Shown here: positions 1 to 5,830 of the stretch, one piece after another
How the letters are laid out: every line of letters begins with the position of its first letter
How positions within the stretch are numbered: the first letter of the stretch is position 1
Assembly: GCA_002378605.1 (NCBI GenBank)
Contig: DFSK01000010.1
Span: forward strand, 1 to 5,866
Source: Alphaproteobacteria bacterium UBA3439
GTDB taxonomy: Bacteria; Pseudomonadota; Alphaproteobacteria; Puniceispirillales; Puniceispirillaceae
Length of the DNA: 5,866 nt
Direction: 5' to 3'
The notes under the pieces: model-generated
The model's input: only the letters and a program-made list of their open reading frames with translations
What the model was told of the DNA's origin: nothing
Database searches by the model: none
Position numbers and translations under genes: made by a program

Positions 1-336
1 TTGTTGATGGCATGGGAATGGCGTATGGCAGCCTATCTTGAAAGCCAGCATGGCGATGATGCCGCCCCAGATCATCCAGCCCCAAATCAACTAGCGTCAG
101 ATCTTCTGACCAAGCCAGTCATGCCAGATGCGCCGCTTGCTTCTATCAAAGAACGCGATTTTTTCTTTCAACGACTTGAAACCGCGCTTGATGATGGTGG
201 TTTTTTCACAGCGCCCGATATGAGCCATGTGGTTAAACGGAATTTACGGGCATTCTTCACGCGCGCAGCCCCGTCAGCGCAGGAAATTAGCACGCTTCAC
301 GGCGTGATTCAGGCGCTAACGCGAAAACGTGACTAG
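1..336 (+). CDS. trmJ: TrmJ-like tRNA (cytidine/uridine-2'-O-)methyltransferase, C-terminal fragment (5' end outside window)
   Basis: This is the last ~111 codons of a gene that begins before the window; the TTG at base 1 is an internal codon, not a start. The piece opens with MAWEWRMAAY, matching the end of the SPOUT methyltransferase fold where TrmJ proteins carry an 'NLAQAV...YEW' helix. After an Asp/Pro/Ala-rich linker (about residues 20-45) comes a helical tail: KERDFFFQRLETALDDGGFF (50-69), then VVKRNLRAFFTRA (77-89) and a final helix ending ALTRKRD. This tail (F..LE..LD..GFF, then RNLR..F.RA, then E...L.G....L) is typical of TrmJ, which in E. coli 2'-O-methylates tRNA position 32 using SAM. 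The SAM-binding knot is mostly outside the window, so activity cannot be judged. Another TrmH-group rRNA/tRNA methyltransferase is possible. rpsD follows after 160 bp. Confidence 0.8.
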   Translation: MLMAWEWRMAAYLESQHGDDAAPDHPAPNQLASDLLTKPVMPDAPLASIKERDFFFQRLETALDDGGFFTAPDMSHVVKRNLRAFFTRAAPSAQEISTLHGVIQALTRKRD

Positions 337-352
337 CCATTGCGAAATATGT

Positions 353-381
353 TTGACAAATGGGTCAAATGCTCATAATTT
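353..381 (+). promoter_or_regulatory. Candidate sigma-70-type promoter of rpsD
   Basis: A perfect -35 box TTGACA lies at 353-358, just after the trmJ-like gene ends. The -10 is ambiguous: CATAAT at 374-379 is the better hexamer but leaves only a 15-bp spacer, while TAATTT at 376-381 gives 17 bp. Either predicts transcription starting near 386-388 and a leader of about 110 nt before rpsD. The -35 overlaps a perfect inverted repeat, TTTGAC (352-357) and GTCAAA (364-369), described under findings. The promoter is inferred from sequence only; rpsD may also be read through from upstream. Confidence 0.5.
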
Positions 382-387
382 TCGGCA

Positions 388-483
388 AATTCTCGGGAAC
401 GCGGATTGCACCAGCGGGGTGTGATGCCGGTCAAAATACCAGCTTTGGCTGATATGGCGGCCCTACCGGGACAACACGGAAAA
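388..483 (+). promoter_or_regulatory. Potentially structured 5' leader of rpsD (candidate S4 autoregulatory site)
   Basis: The untranslated stretch before rpsD can fold into two stem-loops. The first is 406-412 paired with 418-424 (TTGCACC with GGTGTGA, two G-U pairs, loop AGCGG). The second is CCGGT at 427-431 paired with ACCGG at 465-469, enclosing an inner hairpin at 436-455 (ATA-C-CAGC, loop TTTG, GCTG-A-TAT, one mismatch). The ribosome-binding site AAGGAG (484-489) lies just 3' of the second structure. S4 is a known translational autoregulator in enterobacteria and Bacillus, acting through unrelated leader folds. That this leader does the same is inference; stems this short can occur by chance. 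Confidence 0.35.
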
Positions 484-496
484 AAGGAGCCAATCA

Positions 497-1123
497 ATGG
501 CAAAGTCCGATCATAAGCGGCACTCCTCCAAACATAAAATCGACCGCCGTCTTGGTGTAAACCTGTGGGGTCGTCCAAAGTCACCTGTAAATTCACGCGA
601 ATATGGGCCAGGCCAGCATGGTCAGCGCCGCAAAAAGCCAACTGATTTTGGCGTGCAGCTGATGGCCAAGCAAAAGCTGAAAGGCTATTACGGCAATATC
701 GGTGAAAAGCAGTTCAAAAAATATTATGCCGAAGCTGTTCGTCGTCGCGGTGATACCGGCCAGAATTTGGTTGGTATTCTTGAATGCCGTCTTGATGCCG
801 TATTGTATCGCGCCAAAATGGTGCCAACCGTATTTGCGGCGCGTCAGACCATCAACCACGGCCATGTAATGCTCAACGGCAAGCGTTGTAACATTGCATC
901 AGTGATGCTAAAGCCCGGTGATGTGATTAGTCTGAAAGAAAAGGCAAAGAACATTCCTGCGGTTCTTGAAGCGATTGCTTCGGTCGAGCGTGATGTTCCA
1001 GAATATGTCGATGCTGATCACACAAAATTTGCGGCTACTTTTGTTCGGGTGCCAAGCCTCGATGAAGTGCCTTATCCCGTTCAGATGGAACCAAATCTAG
1101 TGGTCGAATATTACTCACGTTAA
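497..1123 (+). CDS. rpsD: 30S ribosomal protein S4
   Basis: This is a 208-residue S4 (uS4), a primary 16S rRNA-binding protein that nucleates assembly of the 30S body. The N-terminal half carries the diagnostic run [19 protein letters not shown] (14-32), then [12 protein letters not shown] (34-45) and [17 protein letters not shown] (57-73). The S4 RNA-binding domain spans about 98-160 ([12 protein letters not shown], then [16 protein letters not shown] at 115-130). The C-terminus [17 protein letters not shown] is the usual alphaproteobacterial ending. The N-terminal zinc-binding cysteines of some S4 proteins are absent, as is usual in this class. Length is normal. The start is fixed by a strong AAGGAG at 484-489, 7 nt before ATG. 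The gene is flanked by its own promoter and terminator, so it is probably transcribed mainly alone, unlike the enterobacterial alpha operon. S4 often represses its own translation. Confidence 0.98.
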   Translation: MAKSDHKRHSSKHKIDRRLGVNLWGRPKSPVNSREYGPGQHGQRRKKPTDFGVQLMAKQKLKGYYGNIGEKQFKKYYAEAVRRRGDTGQNLVGILECRLDAVLYRAKMVPTVFAARQTINHGHVMLNGKRCNIASVMLKPGDVISLKEKAKNIPAVLEAIASVERDVPEYVDADHTKFAATFVRVPSLDEVPYPVQMEPNLVVEYYSR

Positions 1124-1148
1124 ATCGTGAGCGCCGGTTTGAACCGGT
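1114..1148 (+). other. Two adjacent small stem-loops spanning the rpsD stop codon and 3' UTR
   Basis: CTCACG (1114-1119) and CGTGAG (1126-1131) form a perfect 6-bp stem with loop TTAAAT, and the rpsD stop codon TAA (1121-1123) sits in that loop. Immediately downstream, CCGGTT (1134-1139) and AACCGG (1142-1147) form a second inverted repeat with only two intervening bases, flanked by a possible G-T pair. Neither is followed by a T-run, so neither is the terminator itself; that lies at 1169-1200. They could stabilise the transcript end or be incidental. Confidence 0.4.
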
Positions 1149-1168
1149 AAGATAATGATCTGTTTCAG

Positions 1169-1200
1169 AAGGGCGGCCCGAAAGTGTCGCCCTTTCTTTA
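1169..1200 (+). terminator. Rho-independent terminator of rpsD
   Basis: The arms AAGGGCGGC (1169-1177) and GTCGCCCTT (1186-1194) pair over 9 bp with one G-U pair and an 8-nt loop, followed by the T-rich tail TCTTTA (1195-1200). Position, stem GC content and tail are all typical of an intrinsic terminator 45 bp after the stop codon. It separates rpsD from the acetyltransferase unit. Confidence 0.8.
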
Positions 1201-1272
1201 TGGTATATATCGCCTGATTATATGCAGATGATTATGGCGATGCCGGTTTGTGCCGGTCTTGTTAATGCGGCT

Positions 1273-1299
1273 TTGGCAAAAAGCTTTTTATGCTATTAT
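1273..1299 (+). promoter_or_regulatory. Candidate extended -10 promoter of the acetyltransferase/ABM unit
   Basis: TTGGCA (1273-1278) resembles a -35 box, and TGC-TATTAT (1291-1299) is an extended -10 element with a 5-of-6 hexamer. The spacer is 15 bp, short but tolerable with an extended -10. Transcription would start about 7 nt after the -10, at or next to the A of the ATG at 1306, so the mRNA would have essentially no leader. The spacer contains the perfect 12-bp palindrome AAAAAGCTTTTT (1278-1289). Prediction from sequence only. Confidence 0.5.
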
Positions 1300-1305
1300 C
1301 AGCTT

Positions 1306-1755
1306 ATGAACATATGTTGTGCGACATTTAGCGATGCGCCAAATTTGGTTCGTCTGGCACATGAGGCCTACCGGCATTATATTGGCCGCATTGGACGTCC
1401 ACCGGCGCCGATGCTTGCCGATTTTAACCGCCATATTATTGATGACACAGTTTTTATTGCGATAAATGGCGTGATTTGCGGCTATGTGGTGCTTTGTTAT
1501 GATGCCGGTTGCTGGCGGCTTGATAATATTGCCGTTGCGCCATCAAGTCAGGGGCAGGGTATCGGGGCGGCATTGATCCGTCATAGCGAGTCCTTCATGG
1601 CGAAAAGGGGGGGCATATCTTATCAGCTCTACACAAATGAATTAATGCATGAAAATATTAATTGGTATCAGAACACAGGGTTTTGCGAGATTGCGCGGCG
1701 CGAAGATCATGGATTTAAGCGGGTCTATTTTGAAAAGACGATTCACCAACCATAG
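1306..1755 (+). CDS. GNAT-family N-acetyltransferase, substrate unknown
   Basis: This 149-residue protein has a single GNAT fold, which transfers acetyl from acetyl-CoA to an amine. An N-terminal helical part (1-50) contains AYRHYIGRIGRPPAPMLADF (21-40), a motif of an uncharacterised GNAT subgroup. Next comes the central beta-hairpin, then WRLDNIAVAPSSQGQGIGAAL (70-90), in which strand 4 is followed by the acetyl-CoA pyrophosphate loop Q-x-x-G-x-G-A. YTNELMHENINWYQNTGF (109-126) is the usual C-terminal segment with the conserved N...WY...GF. The reading frame is open back to 1222, but the extra 28 residues look unlike the family and have no Shine-Dalgarno. ATG 1306 begins right where family similarity begins and where transcription is predicted to start. 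No Shine-Dalgarno precedes 1306 either, consistent with a leaderless mRNA. The ABM gene follows after 9 bp. The substrate could be a small molecule or a protein. Confidence 0.85.
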   Translation: MNICCATFSDAPNLVRLAHEAYRHYIGRIGRPPAPMLADFNRHIIDDTVFIAINGVICGYVVLCYDAGCWRLDNIAVAPSSQGQGIGAALIRHSESFMAKRGGISYQLYTNELMHENINWYQNTGFCEIARREDHGFKRVYFEKTIHQP

Positions 1756-1764
1756 AGGGTTCCC

Positions 1765-2139
1765 ATGAATGATAGCAATATTGATGCGGATACAGGCTGG
1801 CCTGAGCGTTATTATGCGGTGATTTTCACCGCACAGCGCAGCCTAAGCGGCGAGGATATGTATGAAATCACCGCTAACCGCATGGTGACGCTGGCGCAGC
1901 AACAGCCCGGCTTTCTCGGGGTTGAATCGGTTCGTGGTGATGATGGGATCGGCATCACTGTTTCCTATTGGACCGATCGTGATGCAATTGCGCAATGGCG
2001 CGGCCATGCCGAACATATGGTTGCCCAGGCGATGGGGCGTCAGGAATTTTATGATTGGTACCGGATACGCATTGCCGAGGTCGTGTCGGAACGCGCCTTT
2101 ATGTCGGATAACATCGTTGAAAGCCACACCGCCGACTAG
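1765..2139 (+). CDS. Antibiotic biosynthesis monooxygenase (ABM)-fold protein, YqjZ-like
   Basis: This 124-residue single-domain protein has a dimeric ferredoxin-like alpha/beta barrel fold. Recognisable segments are YYAVIFTAQRS (16-26), then Y.......M..LA..QPGFLGVESVR (33-57), then GIGITVSYWTDRDAIAQWRGHAEH (61-84) and EFYDWYRIRIAEV (94-106). The order 'YYAVIF / QPGFLG.ES / GITVSYW / I..W..H..H / YRIRI' closely matches Bacillus YqjZ-type proteins. Members of the superfamily include quinone-forming monooxygenases and haem-degrading enzymes, but this subgroup has no settled activity, and the usual haem ligand cannot be assigned here. It is cotranscribed with the acetyltransferase: 9-bp gap, GAGGG at 1755-1759 overlapping the upstream stop, 5 nt before ATG, so translation may be coupled. 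The last ~12 residues (SDNIVESHTAD) are a polar tail outside the domain, and their codons contain the upstream arm of the terminator. Confidence 0.85.
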   Translation: MNDSNIDADTGWPERYYAVIFTAQRSLSGEDMYEITANRMVTLAQQQPGFLGVESVRGDDGIGITVSYWTDRDAIAQWRGHAEHMVAQAMGRQEFYDWYRIRIAEVVSERAFMSDNIVESHTAD

Positions 2140-2180
2140 GATTTTGCCGACAGAAGCCCGCGGTGTGGTTGTTTTATTTC
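2122..2180 (+). terminator. Long-loop intrinsic terminator overlapping the end of the ABM gene
   Basis: Arm 2122-2132 (AGCCACACCGC) pairs with 2160-2170 (GCGGTGTGGTT) over 11 bp with one G-U pair, and the T-rich stretch TTGTTTTATTTC covers 2169-2180. The loop is 27 nt (2133-2159) and contains the ABM stop codon (2137-2139); such a loop is longer than in classical terminators. On the - strand the same stem is followed only by CTTTC, so it may act weakly for grxD too. It sits in the 47-bp convergent gap, where it could keep the two opposing units from transcribing into each other. Confidence 0.6.
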
Positions 2181-2181
2181 G

Positions 2182-2199
2182 CCAGCCTAGCTTGGCTGG
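2182..2199 (-). other. Stem-loop over the grxD stop codon
   Basis: CCAGCC (2182-2187) and GGCTGG (2194-2199) form a perfect 6-bp stem with a 6-nt loop. On the - strand the grxD stop TAG occupies the last two loop bases and the first base of the 3' arm. No T-run follows on either strand, so it is not a standard terminator alone. It may protect the 3' end of the purine-operon mRNA or be fortuitous. Confidence 0.4.
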
Positions 2200-2525
2200 A
2201 CATTGATACCATGTGTTTGAAACATTTCGGTCAATTCGCCAGTTTCATACATTTCACGAATGATGTCACAGCCGCCAACAAATTCGCCTTTTACATAAAG
2301 CTGTGGGATTGTTGGCCAATCCGAATAGGCCTTGATGCCTTCACGGATATTGTCATCTTCCAACACATTTATGCCGCGAAATTTTACGCCAAGATGCGAT
2401 AGAACGCCCACAACTGCTGCGGAAAAACCGCATTGTGGAAAGACGGGTGTACCTTTCATGAAAAGCACAACTTGCTCGCTGCCAATTTCATTATCAATGC
2501 GGGTCTTGAGTGCATCATCCAACAT
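2187..2525 (-). CDS. grxD: Monothiol (CGFS) glutaredoxin, Grx4/GrxD type
   Basis: This 112-residue single-domain monothiol glutaredoxin carries the signature CGFS at 32-35 in GTPVFPQCGFS. Other glutathione- and cluster-contacting positions are visible: K24 in FMKG, WPTIPQLY (70-77) with the cis-proline, and GGCDI (84-88). CGFS glutaredoxins hold a glutathione-ligated [2Fe-2S] cluster between two subunits, or with a BolA partner, and pass clusters to apoproteins; they are poor disulfide reductases. The frame is open to an ATG at 2552, but ATG 2525 is chosen because AGGAG (2533-2537) lies 7 nt upstream of it and the product then has the family's usual length. It lies 47 bp after bolA in the same direction, supporting a functional pair. 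A small imperfect hairpin (2554-2569) sits in that gap. Probably the last gene of the purS-Q-L operon. Confidence 0.96.
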   Translation of the reverse strand: MLDDALKTRIDNEIGSEQVVLFMKGTPVFPQCGFSAAVVGVLSHLGVKFRGINVLEDDNIREGIKAYSDWPTIPQLYVKGEFVGGCDIIREMYETGELTEMFQTHGINVQPS

Positions 2526-2532
2526 TATTTTG

Positions 2533-2537
2533 CTCCT
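2533..2537 (-). promoter_or_regulatory. Shine-Dalgarno that decides the grxD start
   Basis: On the - strand AGGAG lies 7 nt before ATG 2525 (codon 10 of the longest open frame). The alternative ATG at 2552 has no comparable site, and its nine extra residues would contain this ribosome-binding site within the coding sequence. Confidence 0.85.
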
Positions 2538-2572
2538 AAAACTGGGTGTCATGCCCTGTTGGTAACGGGATA

Positions 2573-2809
2573 TTAATTTTGCGGTGCCGATGTTTGCAGG
2601 GCGAGTGCGTGCAACTCTCCGCCCATACGGCCACCAAGTGCCTTGTAAACCATTTGATGCTGCTGAACACGATTCTTGCCAGCAAAGGCGCTGGAGATCA
2701 CGTTGCAGGCGTAATGATCACCATCACCGCGTAAATCTTCGATGGTGATGATGGCATCTGGAAAGGCGGCCTTGATCAGGTTTTCGATTTCGCTTGCTGC
2801 CATTGCCAT
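2573..2809 (-). CDS. bolA: BolA-family protein (IbaG/BolA2-like), partner of monothiol glutaredoxin
   Basis: This 78-residue single-domain protein has the KH-like BolA fold. It shows I..LI.AAFPDA (8-19), DLRGDGDHYACNVIS (25-39), then FAGKNRVQQHQMVYKALGGRMGGELHALAL (42-71). His51 in RVQQH is the conserved residue that ligands the shared cluster in BolA-glutaredoxin heterodimers. His32 and Cys34 lie in the variable loop region that supplies the second ligand in the family, though the exact ligand cannot be assigned here. Length is typical. The start is supported by AAGGAG (2818-2823) 8 nt before ATG 2809; ATG 2803 (codon 3) is a poorer choice. It lies 60 bp after purL and 47 bp before grxD. Genetic and structural work elsewhere ties BolA-Grx pairs to Fe-S cluster delivery and iron sensing. 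Despite the name, a morphogene role as in E. coli BolA should not be assumed. Confidence 0.95.
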   Translation of the reverse strand: MAMAASEIENLIKAAFPDAIITIEDLRGDGDHYACNVISSAFAGKNRVQQHQMVYKALGGRMGGELHALALQTSAPQN

Positions 2810-2869
2810 GGTTGCTGCTCCTTTTAAATGCCGCTTGGCTAAATGCTGTTTAGGCTATTCCTGATTTGA

Positions 2870-5080
2870 CTAGCCAGCCATCAATGCCGGAATACAGCCT
2901 TCGAAGACATCATTTAGATCTGATAATGATATGGTGTCATTGTCACCAAATTTCAATTCGCTGCGGTCGGAAACCATACCAACCTTTGTGATTTCAATAC
3001 CAGCCTCTTTTGCGGCGGCAATCAGCGTTTTGCTATCGGCTGTTGTAACCACAAACCGCGCCTGGTCTTCGCCAAAGGCCCACCCGTGAAGATTGCCTGT
3101 CTTTGGCACCAAAATATCAGCGCCAAATCCAGACCGCATGGTCATTTCGGCAATCGCAACAGCGAGGCCGCCATCGCTGATGTCATGCGCAGCATTAATG
3201 CCACCGCCAAGAATCTGCTGGCGAACCCAACTTCCCGTTTTCTGTTCGGCCGCAAGGTCAAGCGGTGGTGGCGCATAAATGCCATCATCGCCGTGATGCT
3301 GCTGGTAGATGGATACGCCAAGCCAGCCATCATCGGTTTGCTCGCTTTGCCCGATTACGAAAATATCTTGATCTGCGGCAATAAAGCAATTGCCAACAGC
3401 ATCATCAACATTCTCGATGACTCCGACCATGCCGATAACAGGGCAGGGTTGGATGGCCTTGCCATCAGTTTCATTATAAAGCGACACATTGCCCGATACG
3501 ACAGGCGTATCTAGCTGGCGTGCTGCATCACCCATGCCAAGCACCGATTCAACAAGCTGGGTCATGATTTCCGGTTTTTCGGGATTGCCAAAATTCAGGT
3601 TATTGGTAATCGCCAATGGTGTTGCGCCAATCGCCGATAGATTGCGATATGCTTCGGCAACCGCCTGGGCGCCGCCCGTTTTGGGGTCGGCCTCGACATA
3701 GCGCGGCGTACAATCGGTACTCATCGCAAGGCCACGTTTGCTGCCGTGAACCCTGACCAATGCGGCATCACCGCCCGGGCCAGCGATGGTGTCGGCCATC
3801 ACCTGACTGTCATATTGTTCATAGATCCAGCGGCGGCTGGCCAGATCAACATGACCAAGCATTGTTTTCAATATGTGGCTAATCGGTTGATCATTGGTGA
3901 TATCGCTGCTGGCAAGCTGTTTGCGTGCTGGTGCATCACCATGTGGGCGATCATATTCCGGCGCATCATCAACCAATGGGCCAATGGGAATGTCGCAAGC
4001 GGTGCCACCATCTTTAAGCAGGATCAACCGACCGGTTTCGGTCACACGGCCAATTGGCATGAAATCAAGATCCCATTTATTGAAAATTGCGCGTGCGGTT
4101 TCGGTTGCATCGGGTTTTAGCACCATCAGCATCCGTTCTTGTGATTCTGACAGCATCAATTCATAGGCCGACATGTTTTCTTCGCGTGCTGGCACAAGAT
4201 CAAGATCAATCTCCATGCCAAGCCCGCCTTTTGATGCCATTTCAACCGATGATGAGGTCAAGCCGGCAGCGCCCATATCCTGGATCGACAAAACCGAGTC
4301 GGATGCCATCAGCTCTAGGCAGGCTTCCATAAGCAATTTTCCGGTAAAGGGATCACCAACCTGCACAGTTGGTCGCTTGCTTTCGGTTTCGTCGGAAAAT
4401 TCAGCCGATGCCATTGTCGCGCCATGGATGCCATCACGGCCGGTTTTGGCACCAACATAGATCACCGGATTGCCCGGGCCTGTTGCAGCCGAGCGGAAAA
4501 TGCGGTCGCTATTGGCTAGCCCGACAGCCATGGCATTAACCAGAATATTACCATTATAGGATTTGTCGAAATTGACCTCGCCGCCAACGGTTGGAATGCC
4601 AATGCAATTGCCATAGCCGCCAATGCCCGACACAACACCGCCAACAAGATGGCGGGTTTTTTCATGCTCAGCCTCGCCAAAACGAAGTGCATTTAACAGT
4701 GCTACCGGCCGCGCGCCCATGGTGAATACATCGCGCAAAATACCGCCAACGCCTGTTGCCGCACCTTGATAAGGCTCGATGAAAGAAGGGTGATTATGGC
4801 TTTCGATTTTGAAAATGGCAGCAAGCCCGTCACCAATATCAACCGCACCGGCATTTTCGCCCGGCCCTTCGATCACTTGTGGGCCGTCAATTGGCAGGGT
4901 TTTCAACCATTTCTTTGATGATTTATACGAACAATGCTCCGACCACATGGCCGAAAAAATGCCAAGCTCACAAAGGTTTGGTGTGCGACCAAGGCGCTGA
5001 TTGATCAGATCCCATTCATCACGCGACAAGCCCATTGTGGCGGCGTTTTCATAAGTCATTACATCTGATGCTGAAGTCAT
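2870..5080 (-). CDS. purL: Phosphoribosylformylglycinamidine synthase subunit PurL (small form)
   Basis: PurL is the ATP-binding synthetase subunit of FGAM synthase: FGAR + Gln + ATP gives FGAM + Glu + ADP + Pi, in cytosolic purine synthesis. At 736 residues it is the small bacterial form, which needs separate PurQ and PurS. The two PurM-like repeats are visible. The first has [12 protein letters not shown] (45-56, catalytic His49), IESHNHPS (92-99), [12 protein letters not shown] (106-117) and [14 protein letters not shown] (265-278). The second has [13 protein letters not shown] (492-504), [11 protein letters not shown] (528-538), [16 protein letters not shown] (631-646) and [10 protein letters not shown] (669-678). 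The frame is complete, with no missing key residue seen. Its ATG overlaps the purQ stop as ATGA (5077-5080), implying translational coupling; only a weak GAGG precedes it, inside purQ. A small hairpin without a T-run (2839-2853) lies in the gap before bolA. Confidence 0.98.
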   Translation of the reverse strand: MTSASDVMTYENAATMGLSRDEWDLINQRLGRTPNLCELGIFSAMWSEHCSYKSSKKWLKTLPIDGPQVIEGPGENAGAVDIGDGLAAIFKIESHNHPSFIEPYQGAATGVGGILRDVFTMGARPVALLNALRFGEAEHEKTRHLVGGVVSGIGGYGNCIGIPTVGGEVNFDKSYNGNILVNAMAVGLANSDRIFRSAATGPGNPVIYVGAKTGRDGIHGATMASAEFSDETESKRPTVQVGDPFTGKLLMEACLELMASDSVLSIQDMGAAGLTSSSVEMASKGGLGMEIDLDLVPAREENMSAYELMLSESQERMLMVLKPDATETARAIFNKWDLDFMPIGRVTETGRLILLKDGGTACDIPIGPLVDDAPEYDRPHGDAPARKQLASSDITNDQPISHILKTMLGHVDLASRRWIYEQYDSQVMADTIAGPGGDAALVRVHGSKRGLAMSTDCTPRYVEADPKTGGAQAVAEAYRNLSAIGATPLAITNNLNFGNPEKPEIMTQLVESVLGMGDAARQLDTPVVSGNVSLYNETDGKAIQPCPVIGMVGVIENVDDAVGNCFIAADQDIFVIGQSEQTDDGWLGVSIYQQHHGDDGIYAPPPLDLAAEQKTGSWVRQQILGGGINAAHDISDGGLAVAIAEMTMRSGFGADILVPKTGNLHGWAFGEDQARFVVTTADSKTLIAAAKEAGIEITKVGMVSDRSELKFGDNDTISLSDLNDVFEGCIPALMAG

Positions 5081-5781
5081 GATACCAGCGCCTCAAGAGA
5101 TTTTAACAGGAATTTGGCACCATCAGTGCCGCCATGTAATTTAGACATGGCGCGTTCAGGATGTGGCATCATGCCAAGAACGCGGCCATTGTTTGATAAT
5201 ACACCAGCAATATCACGCGATGCACCATTTGGATTGGTCGGCCCAACAGCGTCGCTGGCGGCATAACGGAATGCAACCTGACCATTGCCTTCAATCCGGT
5301 CAAGCTCGTCTGCATCGGCGAAAAAATTACCCTCATTATGGGCGATCGGGATGGTCAGATCCTCGCCTAGCTCAAGACCGGCGGTAAAGGGCGAGGCTAG
5401 TGTTTCACAAAGTTGCAATCCAACATTACGGCAGCTGAATTTCAATCCGGCATTGCGGATTAGAACCCCTGGTACCATGCCCGTTTCAGTTAAAATCTGA
5501 AAGCCGTTGCAAATGCCCATAACCGCACCGCCGCGCGCCGCGTGATCAAGAACGGCGTTCATGATCGGCGACCGGCCGGCAAGTGCACCACAGCGCAAAT
5601 AATCGCCAAATGAAAAGCCACCCGGAATGATCACAAGGTCGGCAGCATCAAGTGAGGCTTCTTTGTGCCAGACAAGGGCAGGGCGGCGGGATGTCAATTG
5701 TTCGATGGCAACCATCATGTCCCGATCACAATTCGATCCCGGGAAAACAATGATGGCAACACGCAAGGCTGAGAGGGTCAT
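5077..5781 (-). CDS. purQ: Phosphoribosylformylglycinamidine synthase subunit PurQ (glutaminase)
   Basis: PurQ is a class I (triad) glutamine amidotransferase that hydrolyses glutamine and supplies ammonia to PurL. The 234-residue product begins with the family N-terminus [14 protein letters not shown] (8-21), then [18 protein letters not shown] (51-68). The nucleophile elbow is GICNGFQ with Cys91, AHNEGNFF (147-154) is the conserved substrate-side loop, and His207 and Glu209 in MMPHPERA complete the triad. Length is normal to slightly long. The start at 5781 has only a weak purine-rich stretch (GAAAAAGA) before it. No better in-frame start exists before the conserved block, so coupling to purS, 49 bp upstream, is likely. 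It overlaps purL by 4 bp. Confidence 0.98.
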   Translation of the reverse strand: MTLSALRVAIIVFPGSNCDRDMMVAIEQLTSRRPALVWHKEASLDAADLVIIPGGFSFGDYLRCGALAGRSPIMNAVLDHAARGGAVMGICNGFQILTETGMVPGVLIRNAGLKFSCRNVGLQLCETLASPFTAGLELGEDLTIPIAHNEGNFFADADELDRIEGNGQVAFRYAASDAVGPTNPNGASRDIAGVLSNNGRVLGMMPHPERAMSKLHGGTDGAKFLLKSLEALVS

Positions 5782-5830
5782 GGTCTTTTTCGCATTACTG
5801 GTTAGGGGTGACGCGGTGATAAATTCAAAT

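Noticed and set aside
306..310. GANTC sites (for example 306-310 and 1740-1744) as CcrM-dependent regulatory signals
   Set aside because: Five-base sites occur often by chance, and none falls in a promoter core here.
333..865. Open frames on the - strand opposite the start of rpsD (333-641 and 593-865)
   Set aside because: They lie antisense to the rpsD leader and coding region, show no family features, and have no ribosome-binding site seen; shadows of rpsD.
1222..1305. 28-residue N-terminal extension of the acetyltransferase
   Set aside because: It has no Shine-Dalgarno and no resemblance to GNAT N-termini, and it lies upstream of the predicted transcription start; the codons overlap the promoter.
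2526..2552. Nine-residue longer grxD product starting at 2552
   Set aside because: The good AGGAG at 2533-2537 is placed for ATG 2525, and the shorter product has the usual family start and length.
2554..2569. Imperfect hairpin between bolA and grxD as a terminator or attenuator
   Set aside because: A short stem with a bulged base and no T-run; noted only as a possible minor structure.
2839..2853. CTAAA-TGCTG-TTTAG hairpin between purL and bolA as an operon terminator
   Set aside because: The stem is only 5 bp, AT-rich and without a T-run, so it is unlikely to stop transcription.
3086..3514. 142-codon + strand frame antisense to purL, and the other + strand frames over purL and purQ
   Set aside because: They run opposite strongly conserved purL/purQ coding sequence and their products resemble no family; shadows arising from codon bias.
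5779..5796. Tiny frame ATG-CGA-AAA-AGA-CCA-TGA just before purQ, overlapping its ATG
   Set aside because: Five codons with no ribosome-binding site; an ATGA overlap this short is expected by chance, and coupling from purS is the simpler explanation.
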